From contig JBARXY010000028.1 of assembly GCA_049647585.1 (NCBI GenBank), positions 1-64,000 on the forward strand: a stretch of 64,000 nt of DNA, in the 5' to 3' direction. This DNA comes from JAGQSZ01 sp049647585 (GTDB taxonomy: Bacteria; Actinomycetota; Acidimicrobiia; Acidimicrobiales; Microtrichaceae). The position numbers were made by a program, and so were the translations under genes. How positions within the stretch are numbered: the stretch's first letter is position 1; every line of letters begins with the position of its first letter. Shown here one piece after another: positions 26,175 to 33,619 of the stretch. Below the pieces are notes generated by a model, which saw only the letters and a list, made by a program, of their open reading frames with translations, searched no databases and had not been told where the DNA came from.

Positions 26175-27680
26175 ATGTCTCCCACGAGACGAAACATGTC
26201 CAGAGGACTCCGGTCGAGAGCCCTACTGGCAATCCCACTACTGGCTGTCAGCTTGGGGGTTGCTGCATGCACCCCACCGACCACCACACCCCCGTCGACA
26301 ACGATACCGACGGATCCCGAGCCGACCGGTCCCACGATTTCCGGTGAGGCCTGCCAGCCGAATTCGGGAGTCACGGTCGTGGTCGACTTCACGACACTGG
26401 ACGACAGCATCAAGATCGGATGCGCGCCCGGCGAACAGGCCGATGGATTCTCTACTCTCGCTGCGACGGGATTCACCACAGGCAGCGAGTCGGGAGCGGG
26501 AACGCTGTGCACTATCGATGGTCTGCCCACCGAGGGTTACCCGTTCTGCTGGCTGACAGGCGGCTACTGGAGCTACTGGATGTCGGCAAACCGCACGACA
26601 CCCTGGGTCTTCAGCCCCGTTGGAATCAGCCAAGGTCCGATTTCGCAAGGCACGGTCTTGGGGTTCTCGTGGGCTCCGGACTTCGACGGCGCTGCTCCTG
26701 GCGTGAGCGTTGCCGATCTGGCCGACTACACACCCGAGCTTCCGGAATGCGAGGTGCCAGATGCACCAGTGCTGTCGATCATCGACGACCAGGAAGTGCT
26801 TCCCTTTGCGATCCCGGGGGGCGGGCCGATCCAGGTCGCCGTTCAAGCTGCATCCGATGACCCTGCTGACGCAGTCTTCACCGACTCGGATTCGCTCTCA
26901 CTCACCGGCCACCAGGGGTTGACGCGGGTCCTGGCCCGTTCCGGCTCAGACGAGTGCCAGGTGACCGATGTCTTTGACGCCGTCTACGACGTCCGCGACG
27001 GATACACCGGCAGACCTGATCTGCCGGGCTCGACCTCGACAGCGGTAGCTGCGACGAGCAGTTCCTTGATCGGCTGGGCGAGCGGCTTCACGAACTACAT
27101 CCCCGGATCAGACGTCACCGCTACGTTCCAGACTCCGGAGAAGGCTGTCGGTCCATACGGCACCGATCTTGTCGTTCTTGGGAACGGTGGTCAGATCACC
27201 ATGACCTTCGATACTCCCATCACCAACGGATTGGGTGACGATTTCGCCATATTCGAGAATGGCTTCACGAGTGGCACCGGTGAACTTCTGTTCACCGAAC
27301 TCGGCTACGTCGAGGTATCGAGCAACGGAGTCGATTTCGTTCAGTTCGACTCCGCGAGCCAGCAGCCAACCGCTGTTGGAGCCTTCGCATTCCAGGATCC
27401 GCGGCTTTTGGGTGGCCTTGCCGGAAAGGACCCCGGCGGCTGGGGAACCGTGTTCGATCTTTCGGCGCTGTCGAACAAGCTCGAAGTTCGCAACGGAACC
27501 CTCGACCTGTCGGCGATCACCCACGTGCGCATCCTCGACGTAGTCGGGGCCTCGGACTATCCGAACCCGGGAGACACCTACAACGACTCGTTCGGTCGTC
27601 AGATCTTCGACACCCACAAGACCACCGGGAGCGGCGGCTTCGACCTGCGCGCTGTTGGTGTGTTGAACCAGGCGAACTGA
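26175..27680 (+). CDS. Lipoprotein with transcobalamin C-terminal-like (DUF4430) domain and a surface-protein domain
   Basis: A 501-aa protein behind the B12 riboswitch. The signal peptide ends in a lipobox, LGVAAC (Cys32). After a Thr/Pro linker, residues about 60-175 form a DUF4430-like domain: C60, GVTVVVDF, GCAPG (C83), LCTI (C112), FCW (C125) and YWSYW (131-135). The same pattern recurs in two other proteins of the locus. Residues about 245-500 form a second beta-rich domain (GDDFAIFENGF, GYVEVSSNGVDFVQFDS, GFDLRAVGVLNQ). I recognise this as a widespread secreted surface domain, not a B12 enzyme. It is probably a membrane-tethered cobalamin-binding half-site. GAAAGG seven bases before ATG 26175 sets the start; the longer frame from 26118 is rejected. 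Confidence 0.85.
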   Translation: MSPTRRNMSRGLRSRALLAIPLLAVSLGVAACTPPTTTPPSTTIPTDPEPTGPTISGEACQPNSGVTVVVDFTTLDDSIKIGCAPGEQADGFSTLAATGFTTGSESGAGTLCTIDGLPTEGYPFCWLTGGYWSYWMSANRTTPWVFSPVGISQGPISQGTVLGFSWAPDFDGAAPGVSVADLADYTPELPECEVPDAPVLSIIDDQEVLPFAIPGGGPIQVAVQAASDDPADAVFTDSDSLSLTGHQGLTRVLARSGSDECQVTDVFDAVYDVRDGYTGRPDLPGSTSTAVAATSSSLIGWASGFTNYIPGSDVTATFQTPEKAVGPYGTDLVVLGNGGQITMTFDTPITNGLGDDFAIFENGFTSGTGELLFTELGYVEVSSNGVDFVQFDSASQQPTAVGAFAFQDPRLLGGLAGKDPGGWGTVFDLSALSNKLEVRNGTLDLSAITHVRILDVVGASDYPNPGDTYNDSFGRQIFDTHKTTGSGGFDLRAVGVLNQAN

Positions 27681-27746
27681 ACGAGTAGTCCCGGTCGTAA
27701 CCGCCGACCATGAAGTTTCGGCGATCCTCGATCGAGCCTTACAAGA

Positions 27747-27778
27747 GTTGGGGGCGCGCCCCGCGGTGCGCCCCCAAC
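27747..27778 (+). terminator. GC-rich hairpin between two B12-locus genes
   Basis: Arms GTTGGGGGCGC (27747-27757) and GCGCCCCCAAC (27768-27778) pair perfectly over 11 bp with a 10-base loop. There is no T-run. It lies between the first and second riboswitch-controlled genes, so it may be a partial terminator or an mRNA-stability element that sets their ratio. Confidence 0.6.
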
Positions 27779-27811
27779 CTCGACGGTCCGCCCATTCGAA
27801 AGGATCTCCCG

Positions 27812-28387
27812 ATGAACACCACAACAAGTAGACGCCTACACGGGAGGCGATTTCTACGTCCTACTGGCCGCTCGCCACGTCGCTCTCCACGTCGCTCGCT
27901 GCGGTTCATGCTGATTGCGCTGATTGCCGGTGCGACCGCCGTGGGAGCGTGCAGCCCTCAGCTACCGCCGGGGGAAGCCACATACAGCGTTGGCCGCTGC
28001 GCTGGAACCGAAGGGGTCACGATTGTGGTCGACTTCACCCCATTGCGGGACGAAATAGTCGTCCGATGCGCGCTCGGTCCCCAGCAGAACGGGTTCTCGG
28101 TACTGGACGCGGCCGGCCTCTCTCACGACCCCGGCAAGTATCCCGGATCCGTCTGCCAGATCGAAGGGCTTCCGACTCAGGGGCACCCGCACTGCTGGTC
28201 CACCGGCGGGTACTGGTCGTACTGGAAAGCGCCATCCTCCGGTTCCCAATGGATCTACAGCGACTGGGGAGCAAGCGCAGGTGCCAGCCCCATGCCGGGA
28301 GCCGTCGAGGGATGGCGCTTCGCTCCATTCAGTGCTGGTAGCGCCAAACCACCCCGGATTGGCACCTCTGGCCCGATCGTTCCCTGA
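27812..28387 (+). CDS. Single-domain DUF4430 lipoprotein (transcobalamin beta-domain-like)
   Basis: A 191-aa protein consisting of an export signal and one DUF4430-like domain. The signal has an unusually long Arg-rich n-region (SPRRSPRRSLRF) that also resembles a Tat motif, and a lipobox AVGAC (Cys47). The domain repeats the locus signature: C63, GVTIVVDF, RCALGP (C86), VCQIEG (C115), HCW (C128), YWSYW (134-138), and a terminal VEGWRFAPF. By family knowledge this fold is the C-terminal beta domain that caps cobalamin in transcobalamin and intrinsic factor. It likely pairs with the alpha-barrel lipoprotein encoded next. GAAAGGA before ATG 27812 fixes the start. Confidence 0.83.
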   Translation: MNTTTSRRLHGRRFLRPTGRSPRRSPRRSLRFMLIALIAGATAVGACSPQLPPGEATYSVGRCAGTEGVTIVVDFTPLRDEIVVRCALGPQQNGFSVLDAAGLSHDPGKYPGSVCQIEGLPTQGHPHCWSTGGYWSYWKAPSSGSQWIYSDWGASAGASPMPGAVEGWRFAPFSAGSAKPPRIGTSGPIVP

Positions 28388-28440
28388 GCCTCTTCTGAGA
28401 ATAGATACCGATGCAGTCCACCAGCAGGAGCCGAACTCAA

Positions 28441-29520
28441 ATGTCCAGAAGATCCACACGCAATCGCGCTCTAACTCTTGGCGCAGCAATTTTGACGGCT
28501 CTGGCCCTCGTGCCTGTTGCGTGCGTTCCAACGCCGACAGTTCCGCCGACGACCTCGGTACCCCCGTCCGGAGCAGCTCGGGCCCTCGATCGAGCCGTCG
28601 ACTGGATTCTCGATCAGTTCAATTCCCAGGGTTACATGCCCGTGGCCGGTGATCCGACTTCCCCTGACCTCGGTGCTGGAGTGATCGCGGTGGCAACTCT
28701 GGCCTCACTGGGCAAGGGTGCAGAGACTGCTCGCCAACGCCTCGATGAGTTGGAATCGAATTTCGAGACCTACGTCGACGAGGGTGCCGGTGACCGTCCG
28801 GGTGCTCTAGCCCGAGTGATCCTGGCGGTAGTTGCAGCCGGTGGCGACCCGCGGGACTTCGGCGGCAACGATCTCGTTTCACGCCTTGAGGCAACGCAGC
28901 AGCCTGACGGTCTGTTCGGACTTCAGTATGCGGGCTTCGACGGCGCCTTCCGACAGGGTCTGGCTCTTTCTGCACTCTCCCTGGTCAACCCACCACCCAC
29001 GACCATCACACCCGGCCCCGGCCAGACCATCAATGACGTTCCTGCGGTTGCCTGGCTTCTCAATCAACAGTGCGGTGATGGAAGTTGGCTCATGTTCCGA
29101 GCCTCGACCGCCGGTAGGTGTATCGAGGTGCCGAGCATGCAGATCTACAAGGATTCCAACGGATCTGCCCTCGCCGCGCTCGGGCTCGCAGCGGTCGACG
29201 CAACTCCCCGGAACGATCCCGCCGCCTGGTTCACGTCCGTTCGTGGCCTGGACGGCGGCTGGGGTGCTAGCCCGTCGGGCCCGACCCAGGTCTCTGACTC
29301 AAACTCGACCGGTCTGGTCATAGCTGCGCTGGAAGCTCTTGATGAGGCGCCCGATAGCACCGCCTACGACACACTCCTCTCCTTCCAGATAGAACGACCA
29401 GACCCAGATGAAGGAGCCTTCATGTGGCGTCCGAGTTCCCGCGGCGTCATCCGGATGTCCACCCTCGATGCGGTGGTCGCCCTCTACGACAGGGTCTGGC
29501 CGGCGGCGCTGCTTCCATGA
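28441..29520 (+). CDS. Alpha/alpha-barrel lipoprotein (transcobalamin N-terminal-like)
   Basis: A 359-aa lipoprotein (lipobox PVAC, Cys28), with a Thr/Pro linker and then about 310 residues of paired helices of the prenyltransferase/terpenoid-cyclase toroid type. Examples are AGVIAVATLASLGKG, ALARVILAVVAAGG, VSRLEATQQPDGLFG, QGLALSALSLV, VAWLLNQQCGDGSW and STGLVIAALEALDEA. This is the fold of the N-terminal domain of animal cobalamin carriers. The riboswitch context and adjacent DUF4430 genes make a cobalamin-binding role more likely than terpenoid chemistry; the catalytic DxDD and QW motifs of cyclases are not evident. A conserved Cys pair (QQC...GRC) recurs in the second barrel protein of this locus. 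AGGAG ten bases upstream favours Met 28441 over 28411. Confidence 0.8.
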   Translation: MSRRSTRNRALTLGAAILTALALVPVACVPTPTVPPTTSVPPSGAARALDRAVDWILDQFNSQGYMPVAGDPTSPDLGAGVIAVATLASLGKGAETARQRLDELESNFETYVDEGAGDRPGALARVILAVVAAGGDPRDFGGNDLVSRLEATQQPDGLFGLQYAGFDGAFRQGLALSALSLVNPPPTTITPGPGQTINDVPAVAWLLNQQCGDGSWLMFRASTAGRCIEVPSMQIYKDSNGSALAALGLAAVDATPRNDPAAWFTSVRGLDGGWGASPSGPTQVSDSNSTGLVIAALEALDEAPDSTAYDTLLSFQIERPDPDEGAFMWRPSSRGVIRMSTLDAVVALYDRVWPAALLP

Positions 29521-29599
29521 CGTGGATCTATCCGCCAACCCTCTCCTGTGTTTAGGCACGTGCCGCTCTAGGCCAGGGCCGCATTGGGACTGTGCCGCT

Positions 29600-30514
29600 T
29601 CAGGCCCGTCCTGCTCCGCTATCGGCTCCGCCTCCGTCGACCTTCGAACCGGACCTGGAGGTTTCTGGTGCCAAGGGCAATTCAGTCTCACTGCCAAGCT
29701 CCGGGTCGAAGCTGACTGGAGCATCGAATGCGGCCCGGCGACCTGCCCGCCTGAGCGTGAGCAGAACAGCCGGGCCGAGCACGGTTACGCCTATCACGTT
29801 GGTTATCGCCCGGCCCGTGTCCCAACCGAGCGTGGATGTCGCCATAGTGAAGAGGACGAACCGGTGGAGGTTCGCCACCACGGAGTCCCCCGCAACAAAC
29901 GAAAGCTGGGTTCCGTCCCCTATCGAGAACGGCCAGAACCACATGTTCATCAAGAACCCGTAGATGAAGGCGGCGGCGGCTCCGTAGGCGGCGAGCATCC
30001 AGATCTCAGCACGTCCACGCAACGTCGGCAGCAGGCCTGCCCCGAGGCCGACCCAGCCGGAAGCGAGCATCTGAAACGGGAGCCACGGTCCAATCCCTCC
30101 CGTCAGTAGCGCCGAGGCAAACAGAGTGGTGTTACCGAGGACGAACCCGAAACCCGGTCCATAGACGCGACCTGCCAGAACCAGCAGAAAGAAGACCGTC
30201 TCGAGTCCCGCGACTCCGGCACCGAGAGGTCGCAGTGCGGCTCCCATCGCTGACAAAACCCCGAGCATCGCCAGTGCCTTCGTATCCGTGCCGCCGCTGT
30301 TGATCTCGGAGAGAACAACCGCGATGACGACGGGCAGGATCAGGATGAAGACAAAGGGGGCATCGGAACTGTGGGAGAACTCATCGGGCGGGACCGTGAG
30401 CAGGGGCCACAAGAACATTGACAGGCCAGCAATTGAAGCGAGACAAAGAACTACCGCCGGCCGGCCTCCGAGGCGCAGTGCCTGATGACGGCTGGGATCG
30501 CTCCGGGAACTCAC
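29600..30514 (-). CDS. ECF transporter S-component, probable cobalamin specificity (CbrT-like)
   Basis: A 304-aa membrane protein with about seven hydrophobic segments in the style of energy-coupling-factor substrate-binding subunits: AMLGVLSAMGAALRPLGAGVAGLETVFFLLVLAGRVYGPGFGFVLGNTTLFASALLTGG is split by short loops, with FQMLASGWVGLGAGLLP near the middle. This block is typical of the large S-components associated with cobalamin (CbrT type). It is the last gene of the second riboswitch operon, so B12 is the likely substrate. No ECF A, A' or T subunit is in the window; it would use a shared energising module elsewhere. GTG 30514 has GGGGAG at a normal distance; GTG 30523 is less likely. Confidence 0.82.
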   Translation of the reverse strand: MSSRSDPSRHQALRLGGRPAVVLCLASIAGLSMFLWPLLTVPPDEFSHSSDAPFVFILILPVVIAVVLSEINSGGTDTKALAMLGVLSAMGAALRPLGAGVAGLETVFFLLVLAGRVYGPGFGFVLGNTTLFASALLTGGIGPWLPFQMLASGWVGLGAGLLPTLRGRAEIWMLAAYGAAAAFIYGFLMNMWFWPFSIGDGTQLSFVAGDSVVANLHRFVLFTMATSTLGWDTGRAITNVIGVTVLGPAVLLTLRRAGRRAAFDAPVSFDPELGSETELPLAPETSRSGSKVDGGGADSGAGRA

Positions 30515-30601
30515 CGCTGACACTCCCCGCTGGTCAACGCCATCGTGGGTCGCCTACGTCGGCCGCTCGACTTGCCGTCCAGGTTTCGCCAAAGGTGACG
30601 T

Positions 30602-31702
30602 TCAGAGATTTGTAGCACGACGCCTCAGGACCACCGTGGTGCTGCCAAGTATCAGGATGACTCCACTGGCGACGAGAACTCCAACGGGCGATCCGCTGGT
30701 GCTGTCGCCGCCCAGGTCGACGTTGCCTTCGGCCCTGCGCCCAGCCTTGCCAGAGGCCTCGGAGCCCTCTGCAGATTCCTGACCCAGGGAGTCATCGGAT
30801 TTTGACTGTTCATCATCGCCGCTGTTCCGGGTCGGGTCTCGGAATCCTGTCGGGTCGTCCGGGGCTTCGATGCTCCCACCGGCCACTTCGAGAGTCCCCT
30901 TGTCGGGACCCTGGACACCGCCGGGGTCTAGCGGTCCAGATCCGCCCGCGGGACTTGCGGTCGGCCCAGCGGGTCCTCCAGCACTTGACCGGCCTTCAGC
31001 GGCGGCTCCAGGACTCCGGGGAGCACCGTGGCCGGCAGCGGACCCGCTCTTGCCTTCGCCACTTCCGGCACTTCCGCCGCCCCCCGGCTGAGACCCACCA
31101 GTGGACCCGGGCGGGCTGACCGGCGAGGTTCCTGGTTGGCTGGTCGTCGTGGGGGACGCGGGAGAGGAACCGCCGGTGGTGCAGTCATTCTTTGCCAGCG
31201 GGCTCGGTGTAACCCCCGGGCTTGGCGAGGGCGGCGGGACCCTCGGCGGAGGTGACGTCGACCCGGTCTTTCCCAACGAGAAGGACCATCCTTCGACAGT
31301 CCCCGCGGGGGGAGTCCGACTGCCCGCTCCCAAGTTGCTGTAGCACCACGCACCACCCCGAGGCGCCAACCAGTACGACCAGTACGCCGAGGCGGGCGAA
31401 GCGTTGATGCAGGGATCGTTCTCCGGCTTTCCGGCGATCTTGCAAAGAAAGCCGGGAAACCGAACCGAAGACTGGAATTGGATTCCCGCCTGCCTGAGCG
31501 CAGCGAAGCCTGAATCGACAGGACCTGGCGCACAGCGCACATAGGTCCCACCACCAAGTTCCTGGAAGTCGATGACGACAGTTATTCCGGAATTCGAATT
31601 GCAAGCGCCGTCGGTCCACGCACCTGCATCATCGACATCTAGCGAGGTCGCACCCATGGTCAGGCATGCGGAGATCAGAAGCAATGAGGCTGCGCTGCTC
31701 AC
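30602..31702 (-). CDS. Membrane-anchored DUF4430 protein with long low-complexity stalk
   Basis: A 366-aa surface protein. After a hydrophobic N-terminal segment comes a DUF4430-like domain with the locus signature: C34, GITVVIDF, RCAPGP (C57), LCKIAG (C87), PCIN (C98), YWSYW (107-111), VEGWSF. Then follow about 190 residues of Pro/Gly/Ser/Asp-rich stalk and a C-terminal helix (VGVLVASGVILILGSTTVVL) ending in RRRATNL, which should hold it in the membrane. GTG 31702 overlaps the upstream stop as GTGA and has AGGTG at a good distance. The signal then lacks basic residues, so a start at GTG 31780 (with Arg residues) remains possible. It probably supplies the beta half-site for the barrel protein encoded just upstream. 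Confidence 0.8.
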   Translation of the reverse strand: MSSAASLLLISACLTMGATSLDVDDAGAWTDGACNSNSGITVVIDFQELGGGTYVRCAPGPVDSGFAALRQAGIQFQSSVRFPGFLCKIAGKPENDPCINASPASAYWSYWLAPRGGAWCYSNLGAGSRTPPAGTVEGWSFSLGKTGSTSPPPRVPPPSPSPGVTPSPLAKNDCTTGGSSPASPTTTSQPGTSPVSPPGSTGGSQPGGGGSAGSGEGKSGSAAGHGAPRSPGAAAEGRSSAGGPAGPTASPAGGSGPLDPGGVQGPDKGTLEVAGGSIEAPDDPTGFRDPTRNSGDDEQSKSDDSLGQESAEGSEASGKAGRRAEGNVDLGGDSTSGSPVGVLVASGVILILGSTTVVLRRRATNL

Positions 31703-33306
31703 GAATGCACCTGATCTTTCGGCCGGGCGTAGAGGACTGCTCCACCGAGGACCAGAAGTAGTACCCCAACCTCCAGCCACCGCCCGGCGTCCCCGCCGGT
31801 GCGCGGCAGGTTCGACCCACCACGATCAGCATTGAGCTCGGCCTTGCTCGGTTCTGCTCTCGAGACTCTCCTGTTCCCTTCCTTGAGGTCCGCACCGCTC
31901 GACGACTGACTTCCGAGCACCTCAAACCTGCCAGACGAGTCGATGTTCGGGATGCTCCCGCGTGGACTGCTTCCGTGCCCCGAACTTGCTGAGGTTGTCG
32001 GCGGGGCGGTGGCAGGAACCGAGGTCGTCGGTAGGGTGGGAGTTGGTGGGGTTGAGGTTGTCGGTGCCGACGGTGTCGAGGTGGATGTACTGGTCGATGG
32101 TGGGCTCGAGGGCGGCAACGGCCCCTTGGTCGGACCGCCGTAGGTGGGTAGACCAAGCGCCAGAACCGCTTGCGTAGTCGAGCGTCGCCACTGGTCACCG
32201 ACCTGCTCGGTGATTCCTCCACCCAACGCGGCTTCGACCGCCGCCGCGTTGTAGCCGATGGCGCCACCCTCGTCGCTCGCCGGCGTTCCAGCAGCCATCG
32301 CTGCACTGATCTGGGCCGTGGCGATTATCCACGACGCCCCGCGATCTGCAGCAACGGTTCGACCAGCGCCCCGTAACGTCTGCGCTATCAGACCGGTGCT
32401 GTTGCTGTTGGGTCCTGCGGTCGGGCCGGTCCCACCGAACGCCCCCGTGGGACCCTGCTTTTCCTCCAGCCACGTCACTCCCCGCTCGAGCGCGCCAAGC
32501 ACCTGTGGGGTTCGTTCAACGACGAGCAGCGCCTGAACAGTTACGGCCGTAGCGTCGGTGTCAGCAGAATCATCGCTGGTACATCCGCCGGGCGTATAGG
32601 TCAGGGGGAAGCCGCCGCCGGGGCACTGCTGAGCCGCCAGGAACTCTACCGCTCGCGTTGGCACGCCGTCGTCGGTCAGTGAGAGAGCGAGCACGGCCAA
32701 CGACTGCCCAAATCCGTTGCTTGCATCCCAGGATGGATCGGGAGTGCGGTCGGTGAAGCGACCGGCTGAGCTTCCGGTCGTCGCCATCAGCGATCGAAGT
32801 TCGATCTCCAGATCAACTCCTGCAACTGAACCCGTGCGACCCGCTGTAAGAAGCGCAAGCAGCGCCTTGGCAGTCGGACCGGCCTCTCTAACTTCAGGCA
32901 TCGATGGAGCCCATGTGGTGTAGGTGTCGACCTCTCCACCCAGCAGATCCAGGGCCAACCCCACTGATGGATCGGCTCCACGACCCCCGAGAAGCATGGC
33001 CAAAATTGCATCGGCGGTTAGCCCCCAGTCAGTCGAACCGGGAACAAACCCGGGCATGGATCCCCCGTGGTCAGCAAGCTCGGATCCGAGCCAATCGAGG
33101 GCCGATTCCGACGCCGAGGACTGCTCAGCAGATCGGTCCGCAGGTGTTGCAGAAGCGCCTACGTGCCCGACAATCGGAGCTACGAGACTCAAGAGGACAA
33201 CAATCATCGATGCTCGGCCCACTCGACGCGGCTTCTTCCCTCGATGTCCTGGGGGGCGACGATCTGGTGCTGCCCAAATTGTTGAAGTCTGATCGGAACT
33301 CGACAT
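31699..33306 (-). CDS. LPXTG-bearing alpha/alpha-barrel surface protein (transcobalamin N-terminal-like)
   Basis: A 535-aa protein, first gene of the leftward B12 operon. The signal region has a basic stretch (GKKPRRVGRAS) and a hydrophobic core (MIVVLLSLVAPIVG). Residues about 65-390 form an alpha/alpha toroid of repeated helix pairs (GLTADAILAMLLGG, TAKALLALLTAGR, QSLAVLALSLTDDG, TVQALLVVER, STGLIAQTLRGAG). A Thr/Pro/Ser stalk follows, then LPRTG (500-504), a hydrophobic helix and a charged tail: a sortase-type sorting signal. The QQC...GGC pair and NSNSTGL are shared with the lipoprotein barrel at 28.4-29.5 kb. AGAGG lies six bases before ATG 33306, inside a hairpin. No sortase gene is in the window. 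Confidence 0.82.
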   Translation of the reverse strand: MSSSDQTSTIWAAPDRRPPGHRGKKPRRVGRASMIVVLLSLVAPIVGHVGASATPADRSAEQSSASESALDWLGSELADHGGSMPGFVPGSTDWGLTADAILAMLLGGRGADPSVGLALDLLGGEVDTYTTWAPSMPEVREAGPTAKALLALLTAGRTGSVAGVDLEIELRSLMATTGSSAGRFTDRTPDPSWDASNGFGQSLAVLALSLTDDGVPTRAVEFLAAQQCPGGGFPLTYTPGGCTSDDSADTDATAVTVQALLVVERTPQVLGALERGVTWLEEKQGPTGAFGGTGPTAGPNSNSTGLIAQTLRGAGRTVAADRGASWIIATAQISAAMAAGTPASDEGGAIGYNAAAVEAALGGGITEQVGDQWRRSTTQAVLALGLPTYGGPTKGPLPPSSPPSTSTSTSTPSAPTTSTPPTPTLPTTSVPATAPPTTSASSGHGSSPRGSIPNIDSSGRFEVLGSQSSSGADLKEGNRRVSRAEPSKAELNADRGGSNLPRTGGDAGRWLEVGVLLLVLGGAVLYARPKDQVHS

Positions 33307-33311
33307 GTGTA

Positions 33312-33338
33312 CCTCTCTGGGGCCGACGGCCCAAGAGG
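33312..33338 (-). promoter_or_regulatory. Hairpin that buries the ribosome-binding site
   Basis: On the minus strand CCTCT-T-GGGCC pairs with GGCCC-CAG-AGAGG around a GTC loop. The AGAGG arm is the ribosome-binding site of the LPXTG barrel gene, six bases before its ATG. This is a plausible expression platform for translational repression by the upstream riboswitch. Confidence 0.65.
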
Positions 33339-33407
33339 CTCAACACACGGAGGAGCAACTGGGCTCCGGCATCCGCAATCCACGACGGACAAACTCGAAG
33401 CGCTTCA

Positions 33408-33545
33408 TCACGGGGAGCATTCCGACTCGTTCTCGGGCTTCAGGTCAGACCTTGGCAACGGGAACCTACGGCTGCGGGACAGCGCCGGAATTAGACCGGC
33501 TTTCCTCCGCGTCATGATTAGACGTATTCCGATCCATCAGACCAT
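33408..33545 (-). promoter_or_regulatory. Cobalamin (B12) riboswitch
   Basis: Reading the minus strand, GGAGGAAAGCCGG, TCTAATTCCGG, CGCTGTCCCGCAGCCGTAGG (33510 down to about 33467) is the conserved cobalamin-riboswitch core. The B12-box-like AGTCGGAATGCTCCCC follows at 33427-33412. Core and box are close copies of the riboswitch at 25.9 kb while the peripheral arms differ. It lies about 100 bases ahead of the LPXTG barrel gene and should repress the three-gene operon when B12 is sufficient. Confidence 0.93.
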
Positions 33546-33584
33546 CGGTCTATTCCGGATGCAAGTCGGTCCCGCTTCCTGGTC

Positions 33585-33619
33585 GGCCCGACACTCGGGT
33601 TCGCTTTGCCTGTCGGGCC
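33585..33619 (-). terminator. Hairpin after the small Cys-rich gene
   Basis: GGCCCGACA (33585-33593) and TGTCGGGCC (33611-33619) form a perfect 9-bp stem with a 17-base loop, 47 bases beyond the stop of the small leftward gene at 33666. It probably ends that transcript before the riboswitch leader begins. Confidence 0.6.

Noticed and set aside
29408..30109. Rightward 233-codon frame across the end of the barrel lipoprotein and the S-component
   Set aside because: It runs antisense to the S-component helices and lacks domain features.
30602..31780. Start of the stalked DUF4430 gene at GTG 31780
   Set aside because: It would overlap the upstream gene by 82 bases without a good ribosome-binding site; GTG 31702 has AGGTG and a GTGA overlap. 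Not fully excluded, because the longer form has a more usual basic n-region.
28441..33306. Squalene-hopene cyclase or prenyltransferase function for the two barrel proteins
   Set aside because: Both are exported and anchored outside the cell, lack visible DxDD and QW motifs, and lie under cobalamin riboswitches beside DUF4430 proteins.
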